From Spirochaetaceae bacterium (GTDB lineage Bacteria; Spirochaetota; Spirochaetia; Treponematales; Breznakiellaceae), in NCBI GenBank assembly GCA_031267955.1, contig JAIRYB010000092.1:1-10328 (forward strand): DNA of 10,328 nucleotides, written 5' to 3'. The first letter of the stretch is position 1; each line of letters begins with the position of its first letter. This document shows, piece by piece, positions 1 through 6,911 of this stretch. Both the position numbers and the translations under genes were made by a program. Below the pieces are notes generated by a model. The model ran no database searches, was not told where the DNA came from, and was given only the letters and a program-made list of their open reading frames with translations.

Positions 1-3000
1 CTGATAGAGCAGTACGATTCAAACGGCGATACCTGGAACGCCATCCCTGTTTCCCTGATTGGGGAAAATGCCGTTGCGGGGTCGCAGCGCGGTACGGTGG
101 CGTTGCTGCAACGGACGACAGGGCTGGTCCGGCAGTCCGGTTTTCTGGACCTTCCCCCGGGCGAGTACCGTCTTACCGCCACAGTGTCCATGGACGGCCC
201 CTACCCGCCGGTCAGCCGTACCGACATAGCCCACATTTTTTCCAACCTGACTACGCCGGCGCCCTTTTTCTACGGCTCCGGAGACCTTACCATTACCAGT
301 TCCGGAATGGATTCAGGATCGGGTTTTATTACCCGCTTTAACTTTAGCCAAACCCCCGGCGCGGTTTCCATTGTCGGCTCGTCTCCGGGCCCGGACGGGA
401 CCCGCCTTATCATGGTGATGGTTCCCCCCGGTACTAATTTGACCCGCCTTAACCCGGTGGTAGAATGCGCCGAGGGGGCCTTTGTCGCTTCCCCGCCGCC
501 CCTGCCCGATCCGGGGCCTGACGGCAAGCCCTTCTGGGATACCGGGGATTACAGCAGGCCCACTTCATGGACCGCGGAAGGAAAGAACGGGGTTACCCAG
601 CAGTACACAGTGGTAGTTACCGAAGCGGCGGCCGGTGATTGTTTTATTACGGATATCGCTTTTCGGGAAACCGGCCTGGAATCGGCGCCGGATATTGATC
701 AGGATGCCGGAACTATTAATGTCGTATTGCCCCACGGTACGCTTGCCGCTCATGCTGACTATGTATTGACGCCGGTATTTTCGTATCTCGGTACGGAGGT
801 AAAACTCGCCGATAGTACCGCTCCTGATAATAAATCTGCCGACGTCAGTTTGTCCGGTACCATCCGGTTTATGAACGGTTCGCCGCCCGCCCGGCGGATT
901 TTCCGGGTATATGCCCAGGACGGCGCGGCAAAACTCTATACGGTAACGCTTACGGAGGCGGCGGACCATGAAGCGGAAATCACCAAATTTGTTTTTGACA
1001 GCTATCCCGATCGCCAGGGCGTAATAAAACAGCCCAGCGGCCCCTCTTACGACGATGGAACAATTACCGTGCAGCTGCCCTATGGCGCCGGTTTTAGCGG
1101 CCTTAAGCCCCTGATCGCCTATAAGGGGAAACTGAGCCCCGCTTCCGGCGCGGAACAGAATTTTAACGTTCCGGTAGTCTATACCGTAAGGGCGGAAGAT
1201 AATTCGATTACAAAAACATACAGGGTTACAGTTAGCGCTGACGGCCCCGATACCGATACGGGCATCTTCGATTTTGTCATCGCCAACGTGCCCAAGGCAA
1301 AAGTGGTTATCGGGACTAAGCCCAGGGCGGACGGGAAAATCCCCATCGTTGTGTCGGTGCCCTACGCGACTTCCCCTTTAACCGCCGACGGATCAAGGAC
1401 CGATTTGACGAAACTGATCCCCAAGATCACTCTGTCAAGCAATTCAAGTAAATTTATTGACGGCGACGGAAATGACATCTCCCCGCCTAACGGCGCTACC
1501 GATACCATTCCTTTTGGCAATCAGAACGATTATCAGGAAGCAATTTATAGAATAAAAGCCCAGGCTGGCAACACCCAGGACTACGTGGTAATTGTCGCCC
1601 GGGACATTCACTATTATTACGTCAGCGCCTCGGGGGATGATAAGGACCCGGACTATTACAACGGCTCCGAGCAGGCTCCCTTTAAGACACTGGCCCACGC
1701 GGTGTACCAGGCGGTCATTCACAATGTGGATCACATCTACGTTATTGGGACTTTGAACGATACCAGCGAAGGCGGGGCCTGGGAAGATACCTCGGCCACC
1801 GTGACGGGAAACAGCGGAACATTCCGGCCAAACGGCGCTCCTTCTGTGGCCGGGGGGGGCAGTGTCTTCAACCTCAAAGGGGCCGGCAGGAACGGTACGG
1901 CGGCCTGGCCCGTTTACATCACCGGCATAGGTTCCAACGCCGTCCTACAGGGTACAAACAGCAAACGGGTAATTTCCATAACCGGCGGGGCCCATATCAC
2001 CTTTGACAACATCGCCATACGGGGAGGGGGCGGGACTTCTTCTTACGCCGGGAACGGCGGCGGCATGTATATAGGCGAGAACAGCACGGTAATCTGGAAA
2101 AGCGGAAATATCACCGGCAGCCGGGCGCTTTCGGGCGGCGGGGTCTATGTGGATAACAGCGAATTTGACTTTATGACCGGCTCTATCAGTTCCAATACCG
2201 CCACAGGTTCCGCCGCTACCGACTTTACGACGGCCAGCCCTTCTGTCCAGGGCGGCGGCGGCGTATACGTGAACGGCGGCAACGGCTTGTTCTGGCTGGC
2301 AAACGGGGAAATCTCCGGTAACAGTACCTCCGGTTCCGGCGGCGGCGTCCTGGTGAACGGCTCGGATATACCGAACAATCCCGGACCCGACGGCATATCT
2401 GATAATTTTATCATGAGCGGGGGAGCGGTGAACAGCAACGTATCTACGGGGAACGTCTGGCCCCACGGCGGCGGCGGCGTGTTTGTGGCAAAAGGGGCGT
2501 TCGAGATGCTCAACGGACAGATAATGCACAACAAATCCACCCGCCAGGGCGGCGGCGTATTTGTCTGGTCCCGGAGTCTCTTCGATATGAGCGGCAATTC
2601 TTCCGTAACTGACAACGACGGCGTGGGAAGCTCGAAAGCTATCTGCAGCAGGGGTATTACTACCATGCGGGGCAACGCCCAGGCGGACAAGGTATATATC
2701 TGGAATTACTCAAAAGGAAGCTGGAACAATGGTTTTGGGGATGAGTTTACCCTTATGGAGGGGGCCAGAATTTCCGGCCTGGTTCTGGCCTTTGCGGACG
2801 ATCCCCAGGACAACCGGAATTATATCAACATCGTACAGTCCGGGGGGAGCTTCTTTACCGGCGGGACCGATCCCATAACCAACATCGGCCTGGAAAGCCA
2901 CCTTAACCCCAACGGTTCATTCGCCATTTCCGCAACCATAGACGGCGATTGGCTGGGTAAATATCTGATCAAAAACGGCGGCAACCTTATTCCCGCCGGC

Positions 3001-3111
3001 CAGACCGATGCGCCGATAGAGCGTTTCCTTCTGGGTACTTTTACCTACGGAGGCTCGCCCATGTCCCTGGGCGGCTATAAGCTTGATAATACCGGGAAGC
3101 TGGCAAAATAG
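1..3111 (+). CDS. Large putative surface protein: DUF5018-like repeats plus GGG-rich parallel beta-helix (5' end missing)
   Basis: The frame is open to the left edge, so the N-terminus, including any signal peptide or lipobox, lies outside; 1036 residues are visible. About nt 307-1608 encode four Ig/cadherin-like modules of roughly 95-120 residues. Each has an I-x-x-F opening strand, an I-x-V-x-(V/L)-P strand in the middle and a closing Y-x-V-x-(V/A) strand (YTVVVTEA, YTVTLTEA, YRVTVSAD, YVVIVARD). This resembles DUF5018-type modules of bacterial surface lipoproteins. From about nt 1609 (YYYVSASGDD, then a PFKTLAHAV stretch) the protein becomes a pectate-lyase-like right-handed beta-helix. 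Six GGG-x-(Y/F/L)-(V/I) motifs begin at nt 2056, 2134, 2251, 2338, 2467 and 2548. The last 180 or so residues form a non-glycine-rich cap. No catalytic site is recognisable, so a surface-exposed adhesive or structural role is inferred. It is the first visible gene of the envelope cluster; the next starts 36 bases later. A G8 run at nt 1852-1859 could make it phase-variable. Certain as a gene, moderate on fold, low on function. Confidence 0.85.
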   Translation: MIEQYDSNGDTWNAIPVSLIGENAVAGSQRGTVALLQRTTGLVRQSGFLDLPPGEYRLTATVSMDGPYPPVSRTDIAHIFSNLTTPAPFFYGSGDLTITSSGMDSGSGFITRFNFSQTPGAVSIVGSSPGPDGTRLIMVMVPPGTNLTRLNPVVECAEGAFVASPPPLPDPGPDGKPFWDTGDYSRPTSWTAEGKNGVTQQYTVVVTEAAAGDCFITDIAFRETGLESAPDIDQDAGTINVVLPHGTLAAHADYVLTPVFSYLGTEVKLADSTAPDNKSADVSLSGTIRFMNGSPPARRIFRVYAQDGAAKLYTVTLTEAADHEAEITKFVFDSYPDRQGVIKQPSGPSYDDGTITVQLPYGAGFSGLKPLIAYKGKLSPASGAEQNFNVPVVYTVRAEDNSITKTYRVTVSADGPDTDTGIFDFVIANVPKAKVVIGTKPRADGKIPIVVSVPYATSPLTADGSRTDLTKLIPKITLSSNSSKFIDGDGNDISPPNGATDTIPFGNQNDYQEAIYRIKAQAGNTQDYVVIVARDIHYYYVSASGDDKDPDYYNGSEQAPFKTLAHAVYQAVIHNVDHIYVIGTLNDTSEGGAWEDTSATVTGNSGTFRPNGAPSVAGGGSVFNLKGAGRNGTAAWPVYITGIGSNAVLQGTNSKRVISITGGAHITFDNIAIRGGGGTSSYAGNGGGMYIGENSTVIWKSGNITGSRALSGGGVYVDNSEFDFMTGSISSNTATGSAATDFTTASPSVQGGGGVYVNGGNGLFWLANGEISGNSTSGSGGGVLVNGSDIPNNPGPDGISDNFIMSGGAVNSNVSTGNVWPHGGGGVFVAKGAFEMLNGQIMHNKSTRQGGGVFVWSRSLFDMSGNSSVTDNDGVGSSKAICSRGITTMRGNAQADKVYIWNYSKGSWNNGFGDEFTLMEGARISGLVLAFADDPQDNRNYINIVQSGGSFFTGGTDPITNIGLESHLNPNGSFAISATIDGDWLGKYLIKNGGNLIPAGQTDAPIERFLLGTFTYGGSPMSLGGYKLDNTGKLAK
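1852..1859 (+). repeat. G8 homopolymer inside the surface-protein gene
   Basis: Eight consecutive G lie in the codons GCC GGG GGG GGC (Ala-Gly-Gly-Gly). The six downstream Gly triplets are written mainly with GGC, so the run is not forced by the protein. Reading the shifted frames by hand, one extra G gives a TGA at 2004-2006 and one lost G gives a TAG at 1928-1930. Both fall before the first GGG motif at 2056. Poly-G tracts are known slippage sites in treponemes; use here is inferred. Confidence 0.6.
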
Positions 3112-3134
3112 CGGCCCCCTCTACGAAAAGCAAA

Positions 3135-3140
3135 AAGGAG
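3135..3140 (+). promoter_or_regulatory. Ribosome binding site setting the start of the first barrel gene
   Basis: AAGGAG sits 7 bases before ATG 3148. This favours ATG 3148 over the adjacent in-frame TTG at 3145, which would add only one residue. Confidence 0.8.
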
Positions 3141-3147
3141 TTGCTTG

Positions 3148-3906
3148 ATGAAGAAGAAAATTTTACCCTTGGCTGCGGCGCTGTTGTTTTTCAGCATGAC
3201 TCCTTTCCCTGCCGCGGCCCAGACTGTCGAAGAACGCGTTGAGACCGGGCGTTTCGGCGCTTCGGAACCGGCCGCCGGCAAGGCCGATTCCGGCGGCGGT
3301 GAAATTTACAGCCGCTGGCTCTTCCTGGGCGTCCGCGCGGGGCCGTCTCTGCGTATCTATACCCCGTCGGGGGATACGGCTTTTACCGGGGGCGATACCT
3401 ACAGCGCTTCCCTGGAGGCGGGCGTTCAGGCAAGCCTTCAGATTGTCCCGTTTTTCAGCATCCAGGCCGAGGCGGTTTTTACCTGGGACAACGCCTCGAA
3501 ATGGCAGTACTCCTATAACGGTAACGATCTTGACCGCTATGCCCGGACATTCGACGGGTTTTCCCTGCAATTCCCCTTAGTGGCAAAGCTGAATTTTTAT
3601 CCCGGCAAATTCCGCGTATCCCCGTTTTTCGGCGGCTATTTTATCGTGCCCCTTGGAGAAATAAAAACGGACAGCCCGCAGGATGACGGGAAATCTTTTT
3701 CGTATTCGCTTTCGCCGCCTCTGGGCCTTTTGGGCGGTATCAGCGTAGGGTTTCCCCTGGGGCCGGGGATAATCTTCGCCGATATTCGTTATAGCGCGGA
3801 CCTTGCGGAACCGGAATTGAAAGACAGCGGGGGGATTAATACCTACAGGCGGCATGGCGCCGCTTTGTCCTTCGGTTATGAATTTGGTTTTTTCAAAAAA
3901 AGGTAA
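3148..3906 (+). CDS. Outer-membrane beta-barrel protein, first of a tandem pair
   Basis: A 252-residue exported protein. Residues 1-24 form a signal peptide (MKKK, hydrophobic core, then FPAAA|QT), with probable signal peptidase I cleavage after Ala24. A short polar linker (about 25-50) precedes a barrel of alternating hydrophobic/polar strands rich in aromatics and glycine. Recognisable blocks are FFSIQAEAVFTWDN, GFSLQFPLVAKLNFYPGKF, PFFGGYFIVPLG and a C-terminal strand LSFGYEFGFF followed by KKR. Size and pattern fit the small 'outer membrane protein beta-barrel' families common in Treponema and Bacteroidota. No enzymatic motif is seen; a structural, porin-like or anchoring role is possible. 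It lies 36 bases after the surface-protein gene and 14 bases before its paralogue, implying co-transcription. The barrel aligns block by block with residues 185-386 of the next gene, so the pair probably arose by duplication. Confidence 0.85.
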   Translation: MKKKILPLAAALLFFSMTPFPAAAQTVEERVETGRFGASEPAAGKADSGGGEIYSRWLFLGVRAGPSLRIYTPSGDTAFTGGDTYSASLEAGVQASLQIVPFFSIQAEAVFTWDNASKWQYSYNGNDLDRYARTFDGFSLQFPLVAKLNFYPGKFRVSPFFGGYFIVPLGEIKTDSPQDDGKSFSYSLSPPLGLLGGISVGFPLGPGIIFADIRYSADLAEPELKDSGGINTYRRHGAALSFGYEFGFFKKR

Positions 3907-3920
3907 ACAGGAAGCGTAAA

Positions 3921-5081
3921 ATGAATAAAAACAGATTTACAGGATGGCTTGCTTTTTCAGGGCTTTTGCTTATGCTTTTGTTTCCCCGCGATCTTTACGC
4001 CCAGACTGTTTCAGGGGCCGAAGGCTATGATTATGACGGCAAGGCCATTGTATCTATTCTTCCTTTTACCGGCGAGGAAAAGGCGGCGGCGGATTTTGAT
4101 CGGGCCGTTGCCGGCGCGGTTATCAATCTGCAAAAGTACAGCAGCCGGATTATAAGCGCCGGGACCGTGGAAGCCGCCGGGGTCAGGGTGCCTACCGATA
4201 TGCCTCCTGTCAGGGAACTGATCCCCGGCGCCCGTTATGCCCTTACCGGCGGGGTGTACCCCGGCAGTTATGAAACCGAGTATTACCTCCAGTTATGGCT
4301 GTGGGACATGAGAAATTCCACCATGATCTATACGGACGATCTGGTTTATCAGAATATCGACGAGGGCCTGCAGTCCCTTCCCGGGCTTGTGGAATGGCTT
4401 TTTTCCCATATCATCGAGGATACTGTGGAAGACGGGACGCCGCCGGAAAAAGCATGGGAAGACAAACTGCTCACTGCCGGTATACGTTCCGGCGTTTCCC
4501 AGCGCTGGTACACGGCGTCCGGGGAAACGGCCCCCGGCGCCCGCGCCCTTAATTTCGAGGGCGGTTTTTTCCTGTCAGTGCGTTTAAATTCCCTGTTTTC
4601 CATCCAGGCCGAGGCGGACTTTACTTTCGATAATCTGGTTTACCGGGGCGTAACCGATACCGGCGGGGAAGGGGCATACGATCCGGTTCTGGAGAACGAG
4701 AAATATACCGGTTATTCCCTGATGTTCCCGCTTCTCTTTAAGGCGAATTTCAGATTCGGCAATTTCCGCATTGCCCCCCTTGCCGGCATCTACGCGTTTC
4801 TCCCGCTTGGCAAAGTCTCTTACCGGAATCCGGCGGGGGAAGAAGATTCTTTTTCCTGGTCCGTTCCCGTACCGCTGGGCTATATGGCAGGTTTCGAGGC
4901 CGCGGTGAAATTCGGCCCCGGCTCTCTTGTTGCGGATATACGTTACGCCGGGGATTTCAGCGCGACAACTATTCAGAATACCGCGGGCGCGGGCCGGGAA
5001 GATATAAGCTATAAACGCAGAATACTGTCCTTTACCCTGGGTTATGCCTTTGGTTTTATCGATGTTGTAAAGAAACGGTGA
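3921..5081 (+). CDS. Outer-membrane beta-barrel with N-terminal CsgG/TolB-N-like domain, second of the tandem pair
   Basis: A 386-residue exported protein. Residues 1-27 form a signal peptide ending DLYA|QT. Residues about 40-165 form an alpha/beta domain: AIVSILPFTGEE, then a helix DRAVAGAVINLQKYSS, RIISAGTVEAAG, then ARYALTGGVYPG and YYLQLWLWDM. That order (strand with P-F, helix with L, 'ALTGG' strand, then strands describing an output) recalls the CsgG/TolB-N fold of periplasmic proteins; this is pattern recognition and not proven. Residues about 185-386 form a barrel paralogous to the preceding gene, sharing FSIQAEA-x-FT, SL-x-FPL, F-x-FGNFRIAPLAG, PLG and LSFTLGYAFGF near the end. A 17-base stretch is identical in the two genes (3459-3475 and 4601-4617). 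The start is supported by AGGAAG (3909-3914) 6 bases upstream. Likely role: outer-membrane channel or anchor with a periplasmic docking domain. Confidence 0.85.
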   Translation: MNKNRFTGWLAFSGLLLMLLFPRDLYAQTVSGAEGYDYDGKAIVSILPFTGEEKAAADFDRAVAGAVINLQKYSSRIISAGTVEAAGVRVPTDMPPVRELIPGARYALTGGVYPGSYETEYYLQLWLWDMRNSTMIYTDDLVYQNIDEGLQSLPGLVEWLFSHIIEDTVEDGTPPEKAWEDKLLTAGIRSGVSQRWYTASGETAPGARALNFEGGFFLSVRLNSLFSIQAEADFTFDNLVYRGVTDTGGEGAYDPVLENEKYTGYSLMFPLLFKANFRFGNFRIAPLAGIYAFLPLGKVSYRNPAGEEDSFSWSVPVPLGYMAGFEAAVKFGPGSLVADIRYAGDFSATTIQNTAGAGREDISYKRRILSFTLGYAFGFIDVVKKR

Positions 5082-5100
5082 CTATAAAAGGGGAGATTTT

Positions 5101-5796
5101 ATGAAACGTTTGAGTGCAATTCTGGCTGTCGGCCTGTTTTTTTCGGGTTTATGTTTCGCCCAAACCCAGACAGGCCCCGCTTCGTATAACGCGTCGAAAA
5201 GCGGCCTGACTATCTCGCATGCCAGCCTGTCTTTTTCCAGAAAAGTCAAAATTACCAATTTGCAGAACAACATGGAAGTGATCGCGGCAGTGGACGGCCG
5301 CATCTCACCCGGCGGCCCGGCCATTGCCGATATTTCCCGGGAAGCCGGCGACGTCATAGGAATGTCCCATACAGGCTATACCGTGGTGCGTATTGAAATT
5401 ATCCCCCCGGAAGCCGCCCCTTCACAGGTTTCCGCGCAGCCTGTTTCGGAACCCCCCGAACCCCCGGCCGCCGCTCCGGCGAATCCGCCCCCTCCCGTAG
5501 CGCAGCCCTATCCGCCCGCTACCCAGGAACCCCGCGTCGAGACCATCCAGCTTATTTCTCCGTCCCAGCCCCAGATACAGCCCCAGTACATTGTGGTGCC
5601 TTCTTCCGCCCAGAATCAAAACTGTTTTTCCTCGCCGCTTTGCGTCGCAATCCTCGTTCTGCTTATTATCGGGGTGTTGCTCCTGGTGGCTATTCTTGTC
5701 CTGATACTGTGGATACGCCGCATTCCCTGGCTGCCCTGGTACTATCCGGTGTGGGCGCGCCGCCGCCTCCGCTACATGAAAAAGCGCGTCATTTAA
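5101..5796 (+). CDS. RlpA-like double-psi beta-barrel protein with proline-rich linker and C-terminal membrane anchor
   Basis: A 231-residue protein. Residues 1-20 are a signal peptide (GLCFA|QT; the Cys lies at -3 in a poor lipobox, so lipidation is unlikely). Residues 27-101 resemble a shortened RlpA double-psi beta-barrel: ASYN, then LTISHASLSFSRKVKITNL, AAVDGRISPGGPAIADIS and GMSHTGYTVVRIEI. These match the family's TAAHxTLPFGTxVxVTNL, VNDRGP, IDLS and GxGxxxVxxEV. His40 and Asp65 fall where the catalytic His and Asp of RlpA lytic transglycosylases sit. The loop with the GxxTANGExF motif is missing. Residues about 102-167 are rich in Pro and Gln. Residues 182-204 form one strong membrane helix, followed by a basic, Trp-rich tail (RR, RRR, KKR). 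The predicted topology is periplasmic barrel, cytoplasmic tail. RBS AGGGGAG (5089-5095) is 5 bases upstream; the gap to the previous gene is 19 bases. It may act on or bind peptidoglycan; enzymatic activity is uncertain. Confidence 0.75.
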   Translation: MKRLSAILAVGLFFSGLCFAQTQTGPASYNASKSGLTISHASLSFSRKVKITNLQNNMEVIAAVDGRISPGGPAIADISREAGDVIGMSHTGYTVVRIEIIPPEAAPSQVSAQPVSEPPEPPAAAPANPPPPVAQPYPPATQEPRVETIQLISPSQPQIQPQYIVVPSSAQNQNCFSSPLCVAILVLLIIGVLLLVAILVLILWIRRIPWLPWYYPVWARRRLRYMKKRVI

Positions 5797-5850
5797 GGGC
5801 GGACGTCCCTGGCGGCGCCAAGGTAAACCCGGTGGAATTTTCGCCCTTTT
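5796..5850 (+). terminator. Weak candidate terminator after the envelope gene cluster
   Basis: AGGGCG (5796-5801) can pair with CGCCCT (5842-5847), which runs into a T4 (5847-5850). Inside, CCTGGC (5808-5813) pairs with GCCAAGG (5817-5823) with one bulge. The fold has a large internal loop and a short T run, so it is only a candidate. The rest of 5797-6006 contains no convincing gene. Confidence 0.3.
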
Positions 5851-5970
5851 GATTCGAAAGTCTGGTTTAATACAGCGAAGCTTGCTCCTGGGTTCTTGAT
5901 GCGCGCCTCCGGCCTTGCCCGCTTTGACTTCCGCGCTTCGCGTTTTTCTTTACGTTCCGGGAAAAGCCTC

Positions 5971-5999
5971 TTTAAGGCGCCGCGTTTTTCCTCTATACT
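5971..5999 (+). promoter_or_regulatory. Possible promoter for the HAD phosphatase gene
   Basis: TATACT (5994-5999) matches the -10 consensus in five of six bases. A poor -35 (TTTAAG, 5971-5976) stands 17 bases before it. Transcription would start near 6006-6007, at the predicted ATG, giving a leaderless message. This agrees with the absence of a Shine-Dalgarno sequence upstream of 6007. Confidence 0.35.
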
Positions 6000-6006
6000 G
6001 GGCTAT

Positions 6007-6885
6007 ATGGAAAGACAACCCGGCGCGCTAAGGGGCGTTAAAGCCCTGGCATTGGATTTGGACGGTACCGTACTGGCCCCCGGGGCGGTACTCAGGGAAA
6101 GGACCCTGAATGCCCTGACCGGCTGTATCGGAAAGGGCATACGGGTGATCTTCTGCACAGGAAGATCTCTGGATTCAACGGAGAAATTCCGCCGGGCGGC
6201 CGGCGCTGAAGGGCCCGTGGTGTGTTTTAACGGCGCCCTTGTGGCCGATATGCCGGACGGAAAAATACTCGGGGCTTTTTTCCTGGAACGGGAAACCGCG
6301 GAATTCTGCGTGGGTATCGCCCGGCGGGAAAATATCTACTACCAGATATATTTCCCCGCCGGAAACAGCGGGGCTGTTTCCGGGCGCCTTTTGCCCGGCG
6401 GCCCCCGGGAGATTCTGATGGCGGACAAAAACCGCGACGAGGCCGACGCTTACCGGAAACATACCGGGATTCAGGCGGTATTTGGCGATCTTGGGGAAGC
6501 CCTGTCGTCGCCGGGCTTTTCCGGCTGCATCAAAAGCATGTTTATTACTTCCCCGGAAATGATAAAAAAAATACGGCCCGAAATAGAGGAACGGTTCGGG
6601 AACAGTGTCTATGTTACCCAATCGTCCCCTGTTTTTCTCGAGGTGCTGAAAGCGGGGGTCTCCAAGGGGGCGGGGCTGCGTATCGCCATGGATCGCCTGG
6701 GGCTGGAAAAAGAAGATGTCCTGGCCTGCGGGGACGAGGAAAACGACCTCCCCATGTTTTCAGTAGCCGGCTTTTCCGCCGCGCCCGCCAACGCGAGGGA
6801 ACAGGTCCTTGCCGCCGCAGCTTTCCGCTTTAAGGACTGCGCCGAAGAAGGCTTCGCGGAATTTCTTGAAAACTCGCTGTTATAA
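6007..6885 (+). CDS. Cof-type HAD-superfamily phosphatase (HAD-IIB)
   Basis: A 292-residue cytoplasmic hydrolase with all four HAD motifs. Motif I is ALDLDGTV, with nucleophile Asp17 and general acid/base Asp19. Motif II is VIFCTGRS (Thr51). Motif III is Lys220 in GVSKGAGL. Motif IV is CGDEENDLPMF (Asp243, Asn246, Asp247; magnesium binding). The roughly 140-residue insert between motifs II and III fits the C2 cap of the Cof/HAD-IIB subfamily, whose members dephosphorylate sugar phosphates, FMN or pyridoxal phosphate. The cap sequence does not let me name the substrate. ATG 6007 is chosen because homology begins about ten residues later. Extending to the in-frame starts at 5896/5899 adds 36-37 Arg/Ser/Phe-rich residues unlike this family and also has no RBS. 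It converges on the ABC ATPase gene, with 26 bases between stops and no clear shared hairpin. Confidence 0.88.
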   Translation: MERQPGALRGVKALALDLDGTVLAPGAVLRERTLNALTGCIGKGIRVIFCTGRSLDSTEKFRRAAGAEGPVVCFNGALVADMPDGKILGAFFLERETAEFCVGIARRENIYYQIYFPAGNSGAVSGRLLPGGPREILMADKNRDEADAYRKHTGIQAVFGDLGEALSSPGFSGCIKSMFITSPEMIKKIRPEIEERFGNSVYVTQSSPVFLEVLKAGVSKGAGLRIAMDRLGLEKEDVLACGDEENDLPMFSVAGFSAAPANAREQVLAAAAFRFKDCAEEGFAEFLENSLL

Positions 6886-6911
6886 AGGCAAAACCCGCAA
6901 GCGCAAGCCCG

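Noticed and set aside
1945..2690. Open frames of about 180-194 codons on the minus strand within the beta-helix region
   Set aside because: Their Pro/Ala-rich products are the reverse reading of GGC-rich glycine codons, and they overlap each other and the real gene.
5896..6006. N-terminal extension of the HAD protein starting at TTG 5896 or ATG 5899
   Set aside because: The added 36-37 residues are Arg/Ser/Phe-rich and unlike HAD proteins, with no RBS; a promoter-like -10 lies within this stretch.
6886..6911. A bidirectional terminator between the convergent HAD and ATPase genes
   Set aside because: The 26 bases contain no stem longer than a few pairs and no T tract in either direction.
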